Assembly: GCA_965277855.1 (NCBI GenBank)
Contig: OZ255847.1
Coordinates: forward strand, 4,030,001-4,094,000
Reading direction: 5' to 3'
Length of the DNA stretch: 64,000 nt
DNA from: Bog-105 sp965277855
GTDB lineage: Bacteria > Acidobacteriota > Terriglobia > Bryobacterales > Bryobacteraceae
Below are positions 1 through 7,779 of this stretch, piece by piece. The position numbers and the translations under genes are program-made. Each line of letters starts with the position of its first letter. Within the stretch, counting starts at the first letter, position 1. Under the pieces are notes generated by a model, which saw only the letters and a program-made list of their open reading frames with translations, was not told where the DNA came from and did no database searches.

Positions 1-174
1 ACCGTCTTCGAGATCCAGGCCAATCTTGTCGGACAGTGTTTCGCGAAAGAGCTCGAGCGACGGATAGTCCCGGCGGATTAAACGCAGTGATTCGAGATAG
101 AGGAGCTGCACGTACGATACGAAGCAGAGAAGAATCGTTAGAAGAACGGCGAGCGCGAGACACAGCAGGTTCAT
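1..174 (-). CDS. CNNM/HlyC-CorC family transporter, N-terminal fragment
   Basis: Only the first 58 codons are in the window; the gene runs off the left edge. The start ATG (174-172) shares one base with the ybeY stop codon (TAATG), so translation is probably coupled. The visible protein begins with a hydrophobic segment (MNLLCLALAVLLTILLCFVS) followed by a juxtamembrane stretch with YLESLRL. This is how CNNM-domain (DUF21) membrane proteins with a cytoplasmic CBS pair and CorC_HlyC domain commonly start. Position immediately after phoH-ybeY is the classical place for a corC-like gene. The family is linked to magnesium/cobalt efflux or resistance. Assignment rests mainly on context because the diagnostic domains are outside the window. 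Confidence 0.6.
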   Translation of the reverse strand, partial: MNLLCLALAVLLTILLCFVSYVQLLYLESLRLIRRDYPSLELFRETLSDKIGLDLEDG

Positions 175-680
175 TACTGGCGTGCTCCGGAAGCAGAGCG
201 GCTGCGCGCTATTAAGGTAGTAGGCAGGCCGAACACGCTGCGCCATTTGCGCTCTGCCCGCGCCATTTGGCCGCCGTCGAGTTCATGGTCGAGCCCCGTC
301 AGATGAAGAAAGCCGTGCAACATCAAAATGCGAATTTCGTCCATCCAGGAATGGCTTAAATCATTAGCCTGCGCCGCGGCGCGCTCAAGCGAAATGGCAA
401 TTTCGCCGAGTTCGCCTGCGCCTCCACCGGCCGGGAACGAGAGTACATCGGTGGGATAATCATTTCCCAAAAAAGAACTGTTCAGGCGCTGCAATTCACC
501 ATCGTTGGTGATGAGGCAAGTGAATGCGCCAGCTGAGATGCTTTCCGTCAGAGCGCGCGAGAAGTCAGCAAGTTCTTTCCGTTGCGCGGGAGAAATTTTA
601 GGTTGATCGGGCAATGCGCGAAAGAGAAGCGTGACTCGTTTCGTGGCCGCAGGAGGTTGCGAATCACCATCAGGGGACAT
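174..680 (-). CDS. ybeY: Endoribonuclease YbeY (rRNA maturation factor)
   Basis: A 168-residue protein with the YbeY/UPF0054 metal-binding signature near residues 117-131: HGFLHLTGLDH, which supplies the three histidines that hold zinc. The preceding segment with NDYPTDVLSFP is the second conserved block of the family. YbeY is a single-strand-specific RNase that works in 16S rRNA 3' processing and ribosome quality control. The gene lies 6 nt after phoH and overlaps the next CNNM gene by one base, the standard phoH-ybeY-corC operon. The ATG at 680 is the only reasonable start. There is a short charged N-terminal tail (about 25 residues) before the conserved core. Confidence 0.96.
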   Translation of the reverse strand: MSPDGDSQPPAATKRVTLLFRALPDQPKISPAQRKELADFSRALTESISAGAFTCLITNDGELQRLNSSFLGNDYPTDVLSFPAGGGAGELGEIAISLERAAAQANDLSHSWMDEIRILMLHGFLHLTGLDHELDGGQMARAERKWRSVFGLPTTLIARSRSASGARQ

Positions 681-686
681 AGGCGA

Positions 687-1844
687 TCAGGTAAGCGGAG
701 GGAACTCCGGAATTTCTACAGTATTGTTCGGCGGAGGTTCGAGGCGCGATTCCGGCGGAGCGTCGTTGCCCAGCCGCAAGGCCAGTTGGCGACCCGCGCC
801 AATCAATTCGTTGTAGCGATCGTAGGCTTTTACAATGCGCTGCACAAGCGCATGGCGAACCACATCTTTATCGTCAAACCTGACGAACGCAATGCCCTCG
901 ACGCCTTTCAGAACATCGATGGCATTCAGCAATCCGCTTTTCTTGCCGCTCGGCAGATCGATTTGTGTCTGATCACCCGTCACCACCATCTTTGAGTTGA
1001 ATCCCTGACGAGTCAGGATCATCTTCATCTGCTCGAGCGTGGTGTTCTGGGCTTCGTCGAGAATAATGAAGCAATCGTTGAGTGTGCGGCCGCGCATGAA
1101 CGCCAGAGGAGCGATTTCAATCACATTGCGCTCCAGCAATTTCTCCACCTTTTCGGAATCGATCATGTCGAAGAGGGCGTCGTACAAGGGCCGCAGATAG
1201 GGATCTATTTTCTGTTGCAGCGTGCCGGGCAAAAAGCCCAGGTGCTCACCCGCCTCTACAGCGGGACGTGTCAGGACAATACGGCTCACGCGTTTATTCA
1301 GATACGCCGAGACCGCCATAGCAACTGCCAGGTAGGTTTTGCCCGTTCCGGCTGGACCTACGCCGAACGTCAGGTCGTGATGCTCGATGGCGTCGACGTA
1401 ATGGCGTTGATTAACGGTTTTGGGCGCCAGAACTTTCTTGCCGAACGTTCGCGACTTGCCACTCTCGACCAGTCTGCGCAGCGAAATATTTGGATCGGCA
1501 GTGACCACCCGCATGAAACTGTTGAGATCGCCATTGTTAAACGTGTGACCTTCGCTGACCAGGCCCACGTAATCTTCCAGAATCTGTTCCGCGCGGTGGA
1601 CATGCAGCTCGTCTCCTTCAAGTTCCAGAGAGTTGCCGTCCAGCAGACGCGTGCGGAGATTTAGTTCGGATTCGAGTAAGCGTATGTTCTCGTCACGAGT
1701 GCCGAATAACGGTTCTATACCGCGAGTGATCTGAATGCTGGACTTCATCAAGGAGGGGAGAGCATTGACGAGCTGACAAAGGAGGCGTATTTCACTCTGG
1801 TTCGGCAACCCTTTTGGTTGCCAGGTCGCAATGCTTCGCGACAC
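687..1844 (-). CDS. phoH: PhoH family ATPase (PhoH-like protein)
   Basis: Cytoplasmic P-loop ATPase. The Walker A segment is GPAGTGKTYLAV and a Walker B block with ILDEAQNTT follows, both typical of PhoH/PhoL proteins. An N-terminal region resembling the KH-like part of the family precedes them. The family is associated with RNA metabolism together with YbeY, consistent with ybeY 6 nt downstream. The longest frame starts at GTG 1844 (385 aa), but the usual family N-terminus (MKSSIQITRGIEPLFG) suggests the ATG at 1748 (353 aa). Neither has a convincing ribosome-binding site. The C-terminal 25 residues are proline-rich and not conserved. Confidence 0.93.
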   Translation of the reverse strand: MSRSIATWQPKGLPNQSEIRLLCQLVNALPSLMKSSIQITRGIEPLFGTRDENIRLLESELNLRTRLLDGNSLELEGDELHVHRAEQILEDYVGLVSEGHTFNNGDLNSFMRVVTADPNISLRRLVESGKSRTFGKKVLAPKTVNQRHYVDAIEHHDLTFGVGPAGTGKTYLAVAMAVSAYLNKRVSRIVLTRPAVEAGEHLGFLPGTLQQKIDPYLRPLYDALFDMIDSEKVEKLLERNVIEIAPLAFMRGRTLNDCFIILDEAQNTTLEQMKMILTRQGFNSKMVVTGDQTQIDLPSGKKSGLLNAIDVLKGVEGIAFVRFDDKDVVRHALVQRIVKAYDRYNELIGAGRQLALRLGNDAPPESRLEPPPNNTVEIPEFPPLT

Positions 1845-1879
1845 CGGTGGCGTAAACGCCGAAAGCTCATTCAGCCCGA

Positions 1880-1885
1880 AGTATA
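1880..1885 (-). promoter_or_regulatory. Possible -10 element for the phoH operon
   Basis: On the minus strand the hexamer TATACT lies about 36 nt upstream of the GTG start of phoH and about 130 nt upstream of the ATG alternative. No good -35 is visible at 16-18 nt. This is the only clear -10-like site between phoH and the divergent gene. Confidence 0.3.
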
Positions 1886-2164
1886 GCAGGATTTAAAGGA
1901 TTTTGCGGTGACACGCGGGGGGTTGGAACTCCTTTTCAAAGAAGCGTGAAAGGCCGGTCACGGCAGTCGATACAAATCTCAAAAAAATATTTCTCTTTCA
2001 TAATCAGCGGTTTGCCTGGAATCGCGAATTGCGGCTTCCGTGCTCATAGTTCGTTTTCGGGGATACGAGTGCTACTTTCAAATCGCTCCCGAGAACTTCT
2101 CGCGAGTCAGATATCAATCGAAAGCCGGGCCTTCCCGGCTTTTTCAATTTTAGGAGGCCGTTTC
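1886..2164 (+). other. Long non-coding leader before the unknown gene at 2165
   Basis: About 280 nt without a credible gene. An open frame continues upstream of 2165, but translation most likely starts at 2165, where a strong Shine-Dalgarno sequence precedes the ATG. The stretch is A/T-richer than its neighbours (for example the run of A at 1981-1987) and contains short self-complementary segments (CGAGAA/TTCTCG around 2089-2102). It ends in a terminator-like hairpin. It could be a regulatory 5' leader or a small RNA gene that ends at the hairpin. Confidence 0.4.
2121..2145 (+). terminator. Intrinsic terminator-like hairpin just ahead of a start codon
   Basis: AAAGCCGGG (2121-2129), loop CCTT, then CCCGGCTTT (2134-2142) gives a perfect 9-bp stem with a 4-nt loop and a short T run. 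Only about 7 nt separate it from the AGGAGG at 2152-2157, which serves the ATG at 2165. A terminator in this place suggests attenuation of the downstream gene or the 3' end of a leader or small RNA; there is no gene upstream on this strand for it to serve. Confidence 0.65.
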
Positions 2165-2944
2165 ATGGGTGAACTTATCGTGATGCAAAAAAGAGAAGAA
2201 GCAGTAGAAACGTCAGAGCGCCTGCAGGAAACGCCGCTGCAAGCGAGTGATAAAAACACAGCCGCCCTCGACCTGTCTCCCTGGAAGCGCGCTCCGAAAG
2301 AACGCTCGGCCAGTTACTTTCCCACATATTCGACCATCGCCAAAGCGATGCAGGCGACCATGCGCAGCTGGGTTCGCGAATGGTTCAACTTCAACACCGA
2401 GATCCTGCTGCGCCCGCACAGCGCTTACCCGATCCTGGTTTATCAATGCACTCACCCCTTCTCGGGCCGGCCGACCAACACCTTCACGTACGACATTCAG
2501 CAGACGGAGACTCTGAACCGCGCTTTCTCATCGGCTGCTTTCCGCCTCGGGCGTGAGCTAAAAGCTGTCGACACAAAAAGCTTCAGCTGGTTCACTCGCG
2601 AGCATTACTTCGCTTACCGCAGCAAGGAAGTCGTGAAGTATGTTTCCAAAAATCGCCGGGCGATTTACAAAATGCTGAACGTGGAAACGGTTCTCATGGA
2701 TAGCATCCTGAAATTCGCGGTGATCGACATCCCGGCCATCGGGCTGGAGGAAGCAACGGTTCAACTGCGCCGCACCTTCCAGACCCAGTTGCGCCGCTTC
2801 TCAGAAGAATTCGATTTAAGCCACCGTGCAGACGAATTGCTGAAAGTGGCCACCGACGCCCTGCTCTCCAAACTGCCTACCGACAACGTCGTGACCCTGC
2901 CAGTGCGCCGGGAAGAGAGTGAGCCGCTGCCGCTCGCCGCGTAA
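2165..2944 (+). CDS. Hypothetical cytoplasmic protein, family not recognised
   Basis: A 259-residue protein. The start is set by the AGGAGG 7 nt upstream of the ATG; an in-frame extension to 1946 would read through the leader and is unlikely. There is no signal peptide, membrane segment or motif I can name. Residues 1-45 are polar and probably disordered. The rest is mixed alpha/beta, with aromatic and basic stretches (MRSWVREWFNFNTE, FTREHYFAYRSKEVVKYVSKNRRAIYKML) and a final helical part. The next gene begins 31 nt downstream on the same strand, so they may be co-transcribed. The hairpin in the leader hints at attenuation. Function unknown. Confidence 0.75.
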   Translation: MGELIVMQKREEAVETSERLQETPLQASDKNTAALDLSPWKRAPKERSASYFPTYSTIAKAMQATMRSWVREWFNFNTEILLRPHSAYPILVYQCTHPFSGRPTNTFTYDIQQTETLNRAFSSAAFRLGRELKAVDTKSFSWFTREHYFAYRSKEVVKYVSKNRRAIYKMLNVETVLMDSILKFAVIDIPAIGLEEATVQLRRTFQTQLRRFSEEFDLSHRADELLKVATDALLSKLPTDNVVTLPVRREESEPLPLAA

Positions 2945-2975
2945 TTGCCAGATCGAAAAGGAATCGAGATTACTC

Positions 2976-3266
2976 ATGAAAAAGAACAATAGAATCCTGC
3001 GCCCGCTGAATGACTTTCAAGTATTCAAAGGGAAATGCGAACAAAGCATGAAGGCTTTTGGCGGCCCGCTGATGGCGCAGCACGAAGCGAGTTTTCTGAT
3101 TCGTGAGGACCAGTCCCTAGCAGGCGGCAGCTCTATGTATGCCATCTACCGGCGTTCAGAGAACCGGATTCTGCAGATCATTCCGGCTAAAGTAACGGAG
3201 TTGAAGAGCAGAAAACCGGCTCCGCTGAACGCCCTCGATCAGGTCCGCCTCAAATTTGCGGCGTGA
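2976..3266 (+). CDS. Small hypothetical protein
   Basis: A basic protein of 96 residues starting MKKNNRILRPLNDFQVF, with AAGGAA about 12 nt upstream of the ATG. A longer frame from 2919 overlaps the preceding gene and is not needed. The central part (LIREDQSLAGGSSMYAIYRRSENRILQIIPAKV) looks like two or three beta strands of a small compact domain. No export signal and no recognised family. It sits 31 nt after the unknown gene at 2165 and is tail-to-tail with the aldehyde dehydrogenase, whose stop is only 3 nt away. Likely the second gene of a two-gene unit. Confidence 0.65.
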   Translation: MKKNNRILRPLNDFQVFKGKCEQSMKAFGGPLMAQHEASFLIREDQSLAGGSSMYAIYRRSENRILQIIPAKVTELKSRKPAPLNALDQVRLKFAA

Positions 3267-3269
3267 TGC

Positions 3270-4751
3270 TCAAAGCTTCACGGTGACGGTTTTGATTTCG
3301 GAATATTGCTGCAAACCGTATTCTCCGAGTTCGCGGCCAATACCGGACTGCTTGAAACCGCCGAACGGGGCGGCTGCATCGAAGACGTCGAAGCAATTTA
3401 CCCAGACGGTGCCGGCGCACACGTTGTTGGCGACGTGATGCGCCTTGCTGATGTCGCGCGTCCAGACGGCGGCAGCTAAGCCGTAGATCGTTTGATTGGC
3501 GCGCTCGATCAGATCATCCATGTCTTTGAACTTTAGGATGCTCATCACCGGGCCGAAAATCTCTTCCTGGGCGATTTTCATTTCGTCTTTTACATCGGCA
3601 AAAACCGTCGGCGCAACGAAATAACCGCGGTCGCCAACGCGCTCGCCGCCGCATACGAGGCGCGCGCCTTCTCGCTTGCCGGCTTCCACGTAGCTCAAAA
3701 CTTTGTTGAATTGCTCGCTGTCCACTTGTGGGCCTTGCTCGGTTTTGCGGTCGAGCGGATCGCCCACACGGCGGCGCTTCGCCCGTTCGGCGCTGCGCTC
3801 TACAAATTCGTCGTAGACCTTTTCTTCCACAAAAGCCCGTGAACCCGCGCAGCAGCACTGTCCTTGATTGAAGAACAGCGCAAAGTGCGAGCCTTCCACC
3901 GCCTGCTCCATATCGGCATCGGCAAAGACGACATTGGGACTTTTGCCGCCCAGCTCGAGCGTGACGCGCTTGAGATTCGACTCAGCCGACGCTTTCAAAA
4001 TTAAGTGACCAACTTCGGTCGAACCCGTAAACGCCACTTTGTCGACATCCATATGCCGAGCAAGGGCTGCGCCCGCAGTTGGACCGTAACCGGGAAGAAT
4101 GTTTACTACGCCATCCGGGAATCCGGCTTCGACGATCAGTTCGCCCACTCGCAATGCGCTGAGCGGCGTCTGCTCGGCAGTCTTCATCACAACCGTGTTG
4201 CCGCAGGCCAAAGCGGGCGCGAGCTTCCAGGCCTGCATGAGCAGCGGGAAGTTCCAGGGTATGATCTGTCCCACCACGCCCACCGGTTCATGGCGCGTAT
4301 AACAGAAATAATCGCCGCTTATTGGAATGGTTTTGCCCTGTATCTTGTCGGCCCAGCCGGCGTAATACCGGTAGCACGCCACTACCAGAGGCAAGTCTGC
4401 CGTGCGGGCGACTTCCTTTGGTTTCCCGTTGTCGAGAGATTCCAGCATCGCCAGCTCCTCGATGTTTTTTTCGATCAGATCGGCCAGACGGTTCAGCAGC
4501 TTGCCGCGCTCCGCGCCGGACATGCGCCGCCAGGAGCTTTTTGTGTGAAATGCTTTGCGGGCCGCCTTGACGGCGAGATCCACGTCCGCAGCGTCAGCTT
4601 CCGCCACTTGCGCGAGCTTCTCGCCAGTCGCCGGATTGATCGTCTCGAATGTCTTGCCCGATACGCTGTCGACCCATTTGTTGTCGATCAGAATTTTAGT
4701 TTGTTGAATCGGCGATGTCGTCGATTGAGGTTCAGTAAGAACGGTTGCCAT
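3270..4751 (-). CDS. NAD(P)-dependent aldehyde dehydrogenase (ALDH superfamily)
   Basis: A soluble 493-residue enzyme that oxidises an aldehyde to the carboxylate. The family signature LELGGKSPN supplies the general-base glutamate, and FFNQGQCCCAGSR holds the nucleophilic cysteine. The cofactor segment IIPWNFPLLMQAWKLAPALACGNT and the C-terminal FGGFKQSGIGRELGEYGLQQY are also intact. These features fit the ALDH1/2-like retinal/acetaldehyde-type group. The ATG at 4751 is preferred over 4772 because AAAGGAG lies 7 nt before it. It follows tyrS on the same strand with a 36-nt gap and may be co-transcribed. Substrate cannot be predicted. Confidence 0.95.
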   Translation of the reverse strand: MATVLTEPQSTTSPIQQTKILIDNKWVDSVSGKTFETINPATGEKLAQVAEADAADVDLAVKAARKAFHTKSSWRRMSGAERGKLLNRLADLIEKNIEELAMLESLDNGKPKEVARTADLPLVVACYRYYAGWADKIQGKTIPISGDYFCYTRHEPVGVVGQIIPWNFPLLMQAWKLAPALACGNTVVMKTAEQTPLSALRVGELIVEAGFPDGVVNILPGYGPTAGAALARHMDVDKVAFTGSTEVGHLILKASAESNLKRVTLELGGKSPNVVFADADMEQAVEGSHFALFFNQGQCCCAGSRAFVEEKVYDEFVERSAERAKRRRVGDPLDRKTEQGPQVDSEQFNKVLSYVEAGKREGARLVCGGERVGDRGYFVAPTVFADVKDEMKIAQEEIFGPVMSILKFKDMDDLIERANQTIYGLAAAVWTRDISKAHHVANNVCAGTVWVNCFDVFDAAAPFGGFKQSGIGRELGEYGLQQYSEIKTVTVKL

Positions 4752-4787
4752 GATTCGACTCCTTTGAATCAACTCAATACGAGAACA

Positions 4788-6029
4788 TCATATTACCTGG
4801 CCGGTTGAACCCGCATCGACACGTTTCCATTTCCTCCCGACGCGGATCGTGAGCACCCCGCTCGCACTGCTCAATAACAGATCTCTGTGAATTTGGCCGT
4901 TGATTTCGACGGCGCCCGCTTTGATCTTGCGGGTTGCGTCCGTCACACTGTCTGCCAGACTTAATGTTGCGAGCAATTTGTCGATTCGAACGCCTTTATC
5001 GGTTTGCGCCTGGGGGGGGAGTTCCACGCTTTGGATATCTGCCGGTTCCAGGCCTTCGCGCACCTCGCGATTGAACGCATCGCTCGCCAGCCCGGCCTCT
5101 TCCGCTGAATGAAAATCGCTTACAATACGGCGCCCAAGCTCCATTTTTGCGTCCATCGCACTCTTATACCCGGTCGATATCGCCGAGCGCATCTCTTCAA
5201 TACTGGCCAGCGATTCGTCGGTCAACAGTTCGTAATAGTGATACATCAGCTCATCGCTAATCTGCATTACCTTACGGAATATGATCTTTGGGGGCTCGGC
5301 GATTCCAATGTAATTATTTTTGGACTTGGACATCTTCTCGATGCCATCCAGGCCCTCCAGAATCGGCACGGTCGCCACGATCTGCGAAGCCTGACCATAA
5401 TCTTTCTGAATCTCACGCCCGACAAGCAGATTAAAGGTCTGGTCTGTACCGCCCATTTCGACATCGCATTCGAGAGCGACTGAATCGAAAGCCTGAACTA
5501 ACGAATACAAAATTTCATGAACAAAGATCGGAACACCTTCCTTGAAGCGCTTGCTGAAGTAATCGCGTTCGAGTAAGCGGGCGACGGTGTACTTGGAACA
5601 CAGCCGGATGAGGTTTTCAAATGTCAGCGGTTCGAGCCAGGTGCTGTTGAAGCGGATCTCCGTCTTTTCGGGATCCAGGATTTTGAACACCTGATCCTTG
5701 TAGGTTTCCGCATTGCGGTTGATTTCATCGCGCGTCATGGGGGGACGCGTGATGTTTCGTCCGGTGGGGTCACCGATCAGGCCAGTCATATCGCCGATCA
5801 GAAAAATGACGGTATGCCCGAGATCCTGAAAGTGCTTCATCTTTCGCAGCAGCACGGTGTGGCCCAGATGCAGATCGGGAGCGGTGGGGTCGAAGCCTGC
5901 CTTAACTCGTAGCGGGCGATTCTCTTTGGCCGAAATTTTCAGGCGCTCGCGCAGCTCTTCTTCCCGGATCAGCTCAGCCAGGCCCTTCTTCAAATACGTT
6001 AGTTGTTCGTCGACTGGGGCAAAAGACAC
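4788..6029 (-). CDS. tyrS: Tyrosyl-tRNA synthetase
   Basis: A 413-residue class I aminoacyl-tRNA synthetase that charges tRNA-Tyr. The HIGH-type motif HLGHT is at residues 54-58 and KMSKS at about 231-235. A C-terminal S4-like RNA-binding domain (VRIDKLLATLSLADSVTDATRKIKAGAVEINGQ) completes the bacterial architecture. Length and the KMSKS spelling match the TyrRS group common in many non-enterobacterial phyla (TyrZ-like). The start MSFAPVDEQLTYLKKGL agrees with relatives. The divergent DUF885 gene starts within 60 nt. Confidence 0.97.
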   Translation of the reverse strand: MSFAPVDEQLTYLKKGLAELIREEELRERLKISAKENRPLRVKAGFDPTAPDLHLGHTVLLRKMKHFQDLGHTVIFLIGDMTGLIGDPTGRNITRPPMTRDEINRNAETYKDQVFKILDPEKTEIRFNSTWLEPLTFENLIRLCSKYTVARLLERDYFSKRFKEGVPIFVHEILYSLVQAFDSVALECDVEMGGTDQTFNLLVGREIQKDYGQASQIVATVPILEGLDGIEKMSKSKNNYIGIAEPPKIIFRKVMQISDELMYHYYELLTDESLASIEEMRSAISTGYKSAMDAKMELGRRIVSDFHSAEEAGLASDAFNREVREGLEPADIQSVELPPQAQTDKGVRIDKLLATLSLADSVTDATRKIKAGAVEINGQIHRDLLLSSASGVLTIRVGRKWKRVDAGSTGQVI

Positions 6030-6073
6030 GGTAGGCTCGTTTCATTCTAAGGGGCTCGCTTGTGCCGACTCTT

Positions 6074-6079
6074 TATAAT
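6074..6079 (+). promoter_or_regulatory. Consensus -10 hexamer placed for a leaderless transcript
   Basis: A perfect TATAAT at 6074-6079 ends 7 nt before the ATG at 6087. A transcript starting at the normal distance would begin at or within a base of this ATG. No good -35 is visible at 17 nt upstream. It may be a real leaderless promoter or chance. Confidence 0.4.
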
Positions 6080-6086
6080 GAACGGC

Positions 6087-7763
6087 ATGAAATTCGTTGC
6101 GCTCCTGTTAGCGAGCGTCACCACGATGGCCGCGCAATCTTCGTTTGACAAGCTGGTCGATCAATACTTCGATGACAACTTTCATCTGAATCCTTCATTC
6201 GCCACCGCCTCCGGCTTTCACAAGCCGTATGACACGCAACTCGAGGATTATTCGCGGGCCGGAGTTGAAAAGGAAATCGCGCTCGACGAAAAGTATCTTG
6301 CGCTTTTTGAGAAGATGCCGCAAACGGATGATCGGGACTGGATCATCTCGCATTTACATGCCGACCTCCTGGCAAATCGCGACATCCGGGTATGGGAGAA
6401 GAACCCTGACATTTATTCGAGCGGCCCGACCGGTTCTATTTTTTCTCTGATCAGCCGTAAGTTTGCGCCTCAGCCAGACCGGATGCGAGATGTGATCGCG
6501 CGCGAGAAGCGGATACCGGCCGTGCTCAATGCCGCCAGAGCCAACCTGAAAAATCCTCCTCGAATCTATACCGAAGTCGCGATCGAGCAATTACCCGGCA
6601 TTCAGAGCTTCTTTGCCAGCGATGTTCCGGCCGCGTTCACGGAAGTGAAAGATCCGGCGCTCCTCCGGGAATTCCAGCAGACCAATCGCGCCGCCATTGA
6701 ATCGTTGAAAAGCTATGAGCAATGGTTGCGCAGCGATCTTCTGCCGCGCTCGCACGGCGACTTCCGCATAGGCGCAGAGAACTTTCACAAGAAGGTGATG
6801 TACGAAGAGATGGTCAACCTTCCACTCGACCGCTTACTTCAAATCGGCTATGCCAACCTGCATGAAAATCAGCAGAAGCTGGTTGCCCTCTGCAAACAGA
6901 TCGATCCCTCCAAAACACCACAACAGATTGCGCAAAAGTTTGAAAAGGATCATCCTGCACCCGATCAACTCCTGCAAACTTTTCGCAACACACTATCGGG
7001 CCTCATCGACTTCATCAACCAGCACAAGATCATTACCATTCCTTCGACCGTCCGCCCGATCCTGGAAGAAACACCGCCGTTTGCGCGCGCTCTGACTACC
7101 GCATCGATGGATACGCCAGGCCCTTACGAGAAGGTCGCGACAGAGGCTTACTTTAACGTTACGTTGCCCGAAAAGAATTGGTCGAAGGAGCGGACTGAGG
7201 AATTCATGACGGGCTTCAACCGGGGCACGATCGAAAGCACTGCTATTCATGAAGCCTATCCGGGTCATTACGTCCAGTTGCTCTGGTTTCAAAAAGTTCA
7301 ATCGAAGGTGCGAAAGCTGATCGGCTCGAATTCTAATATCGAAGGCTGGGCCCATTATTGCGAGCAGATGATGATCGATCAGGGCTACGGCAGCAACGAT
7401 CCCGAATTGAAAGTGGGTCAATTGCTGGATGCGCTACTCCGCAATAGCCGCTACATCGTTGGTATCGAAATGCACACCGGTAAGAGAAGCTTCGAGCAGG
7501 GAATCGATTTCTTCGTGAAGCAGGCTTACATGTCGCATGACTATGCGGAGCGGGAGACCAAACGCGGCACATCCGATCCCACTTACCTGGTTTACACGCT
7601 AGGCAAACTGGAGATTATGAAGCTGCGCGAGGATTACAGGCAAAAGATGGGCAGCCGTTACTCACTCGAAGAGTTTCACAACAAATTTATCCAGCAGGGC
7701 GGTGTGCCAATTAAGTTGATTCGTCATTCGATGCTGGGAAACGACTCGTCGCCTACTCTATAG
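6087..7763 (+). CDS. Secreted DUF885 family protein (predicted metallopeptidase-like)
   Basis: The ATG at 6087 gives a typical signal peptide (MKFVALLLASVTTMAAQ), so the protein of about 558 residues should be exported. The central block TAIHEAYPGHYVQLLWFQ is the DUF885 hallmark, with an HExxxGH-like pair of histidines, and a downstream GWAHYCEQMM contributes a conserved His/Glu segment. The C-terminus (TYLVYTLGKLEIMKLREDY, GGVPIKLIRHSML) is also characteristic. The family resembles gluzincin peptidases and is common in Acidobacteriota, but activity is rarely demonstrated. Earlier in-frame ATGs at 6060 and 6078 would disturb the signal peptide. It is divergent from tyrS. Confidence 0.88.
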   Translation: MKFVALLLASVTTMAAQSSFDKLVDQYFDDNFHLNPSFATASGFHKPYDTQLEDYSRAGVEKEIALDEKYLALFEKMPQTDDRDWIISHLHADLLANRDIRVWEKNPDIYSSGPTGSIFSLISRKFAPQPDRMRDVIAREKRIPAVLNAARANLKNPPRIYTEVAIEQLPGIQSFFASDVPAAFTEVKDPALLREFQQTNRAAIESLKSYEQWLRSDLLPRSHGDFRIGAENFHKKVMYEEMVNLPLDRLLQIGYANLHENQQKLVALCKQIDPSKTPQQIAQKFEKDHPAPDQLLQTFRNTLSGLIDFINQHKIITIPSTVRPILEETPPFARALTTASMDTPGPYEKVATEAYFNVTLPEKNWSKERTEEFMTGFNRGTIESTAIHEAYPGHYVQLLWFQKVQSKVRKLIGSNSNIEGWAHYCEQMMIDQGYGSNDPELKVGQLLDALLRNSRYIVGIEMHTGKRSFEQGIDFFVKQAYMSHDYAERETKRGTSDPTYLVYTLGKLEIMKLREDYRQKMGSRYSLEEFHNKFIQQGGVPIKLIRHSMLGNDSSPTL

Positions 7764-7779
7764 TCTTTGAACAAATACG

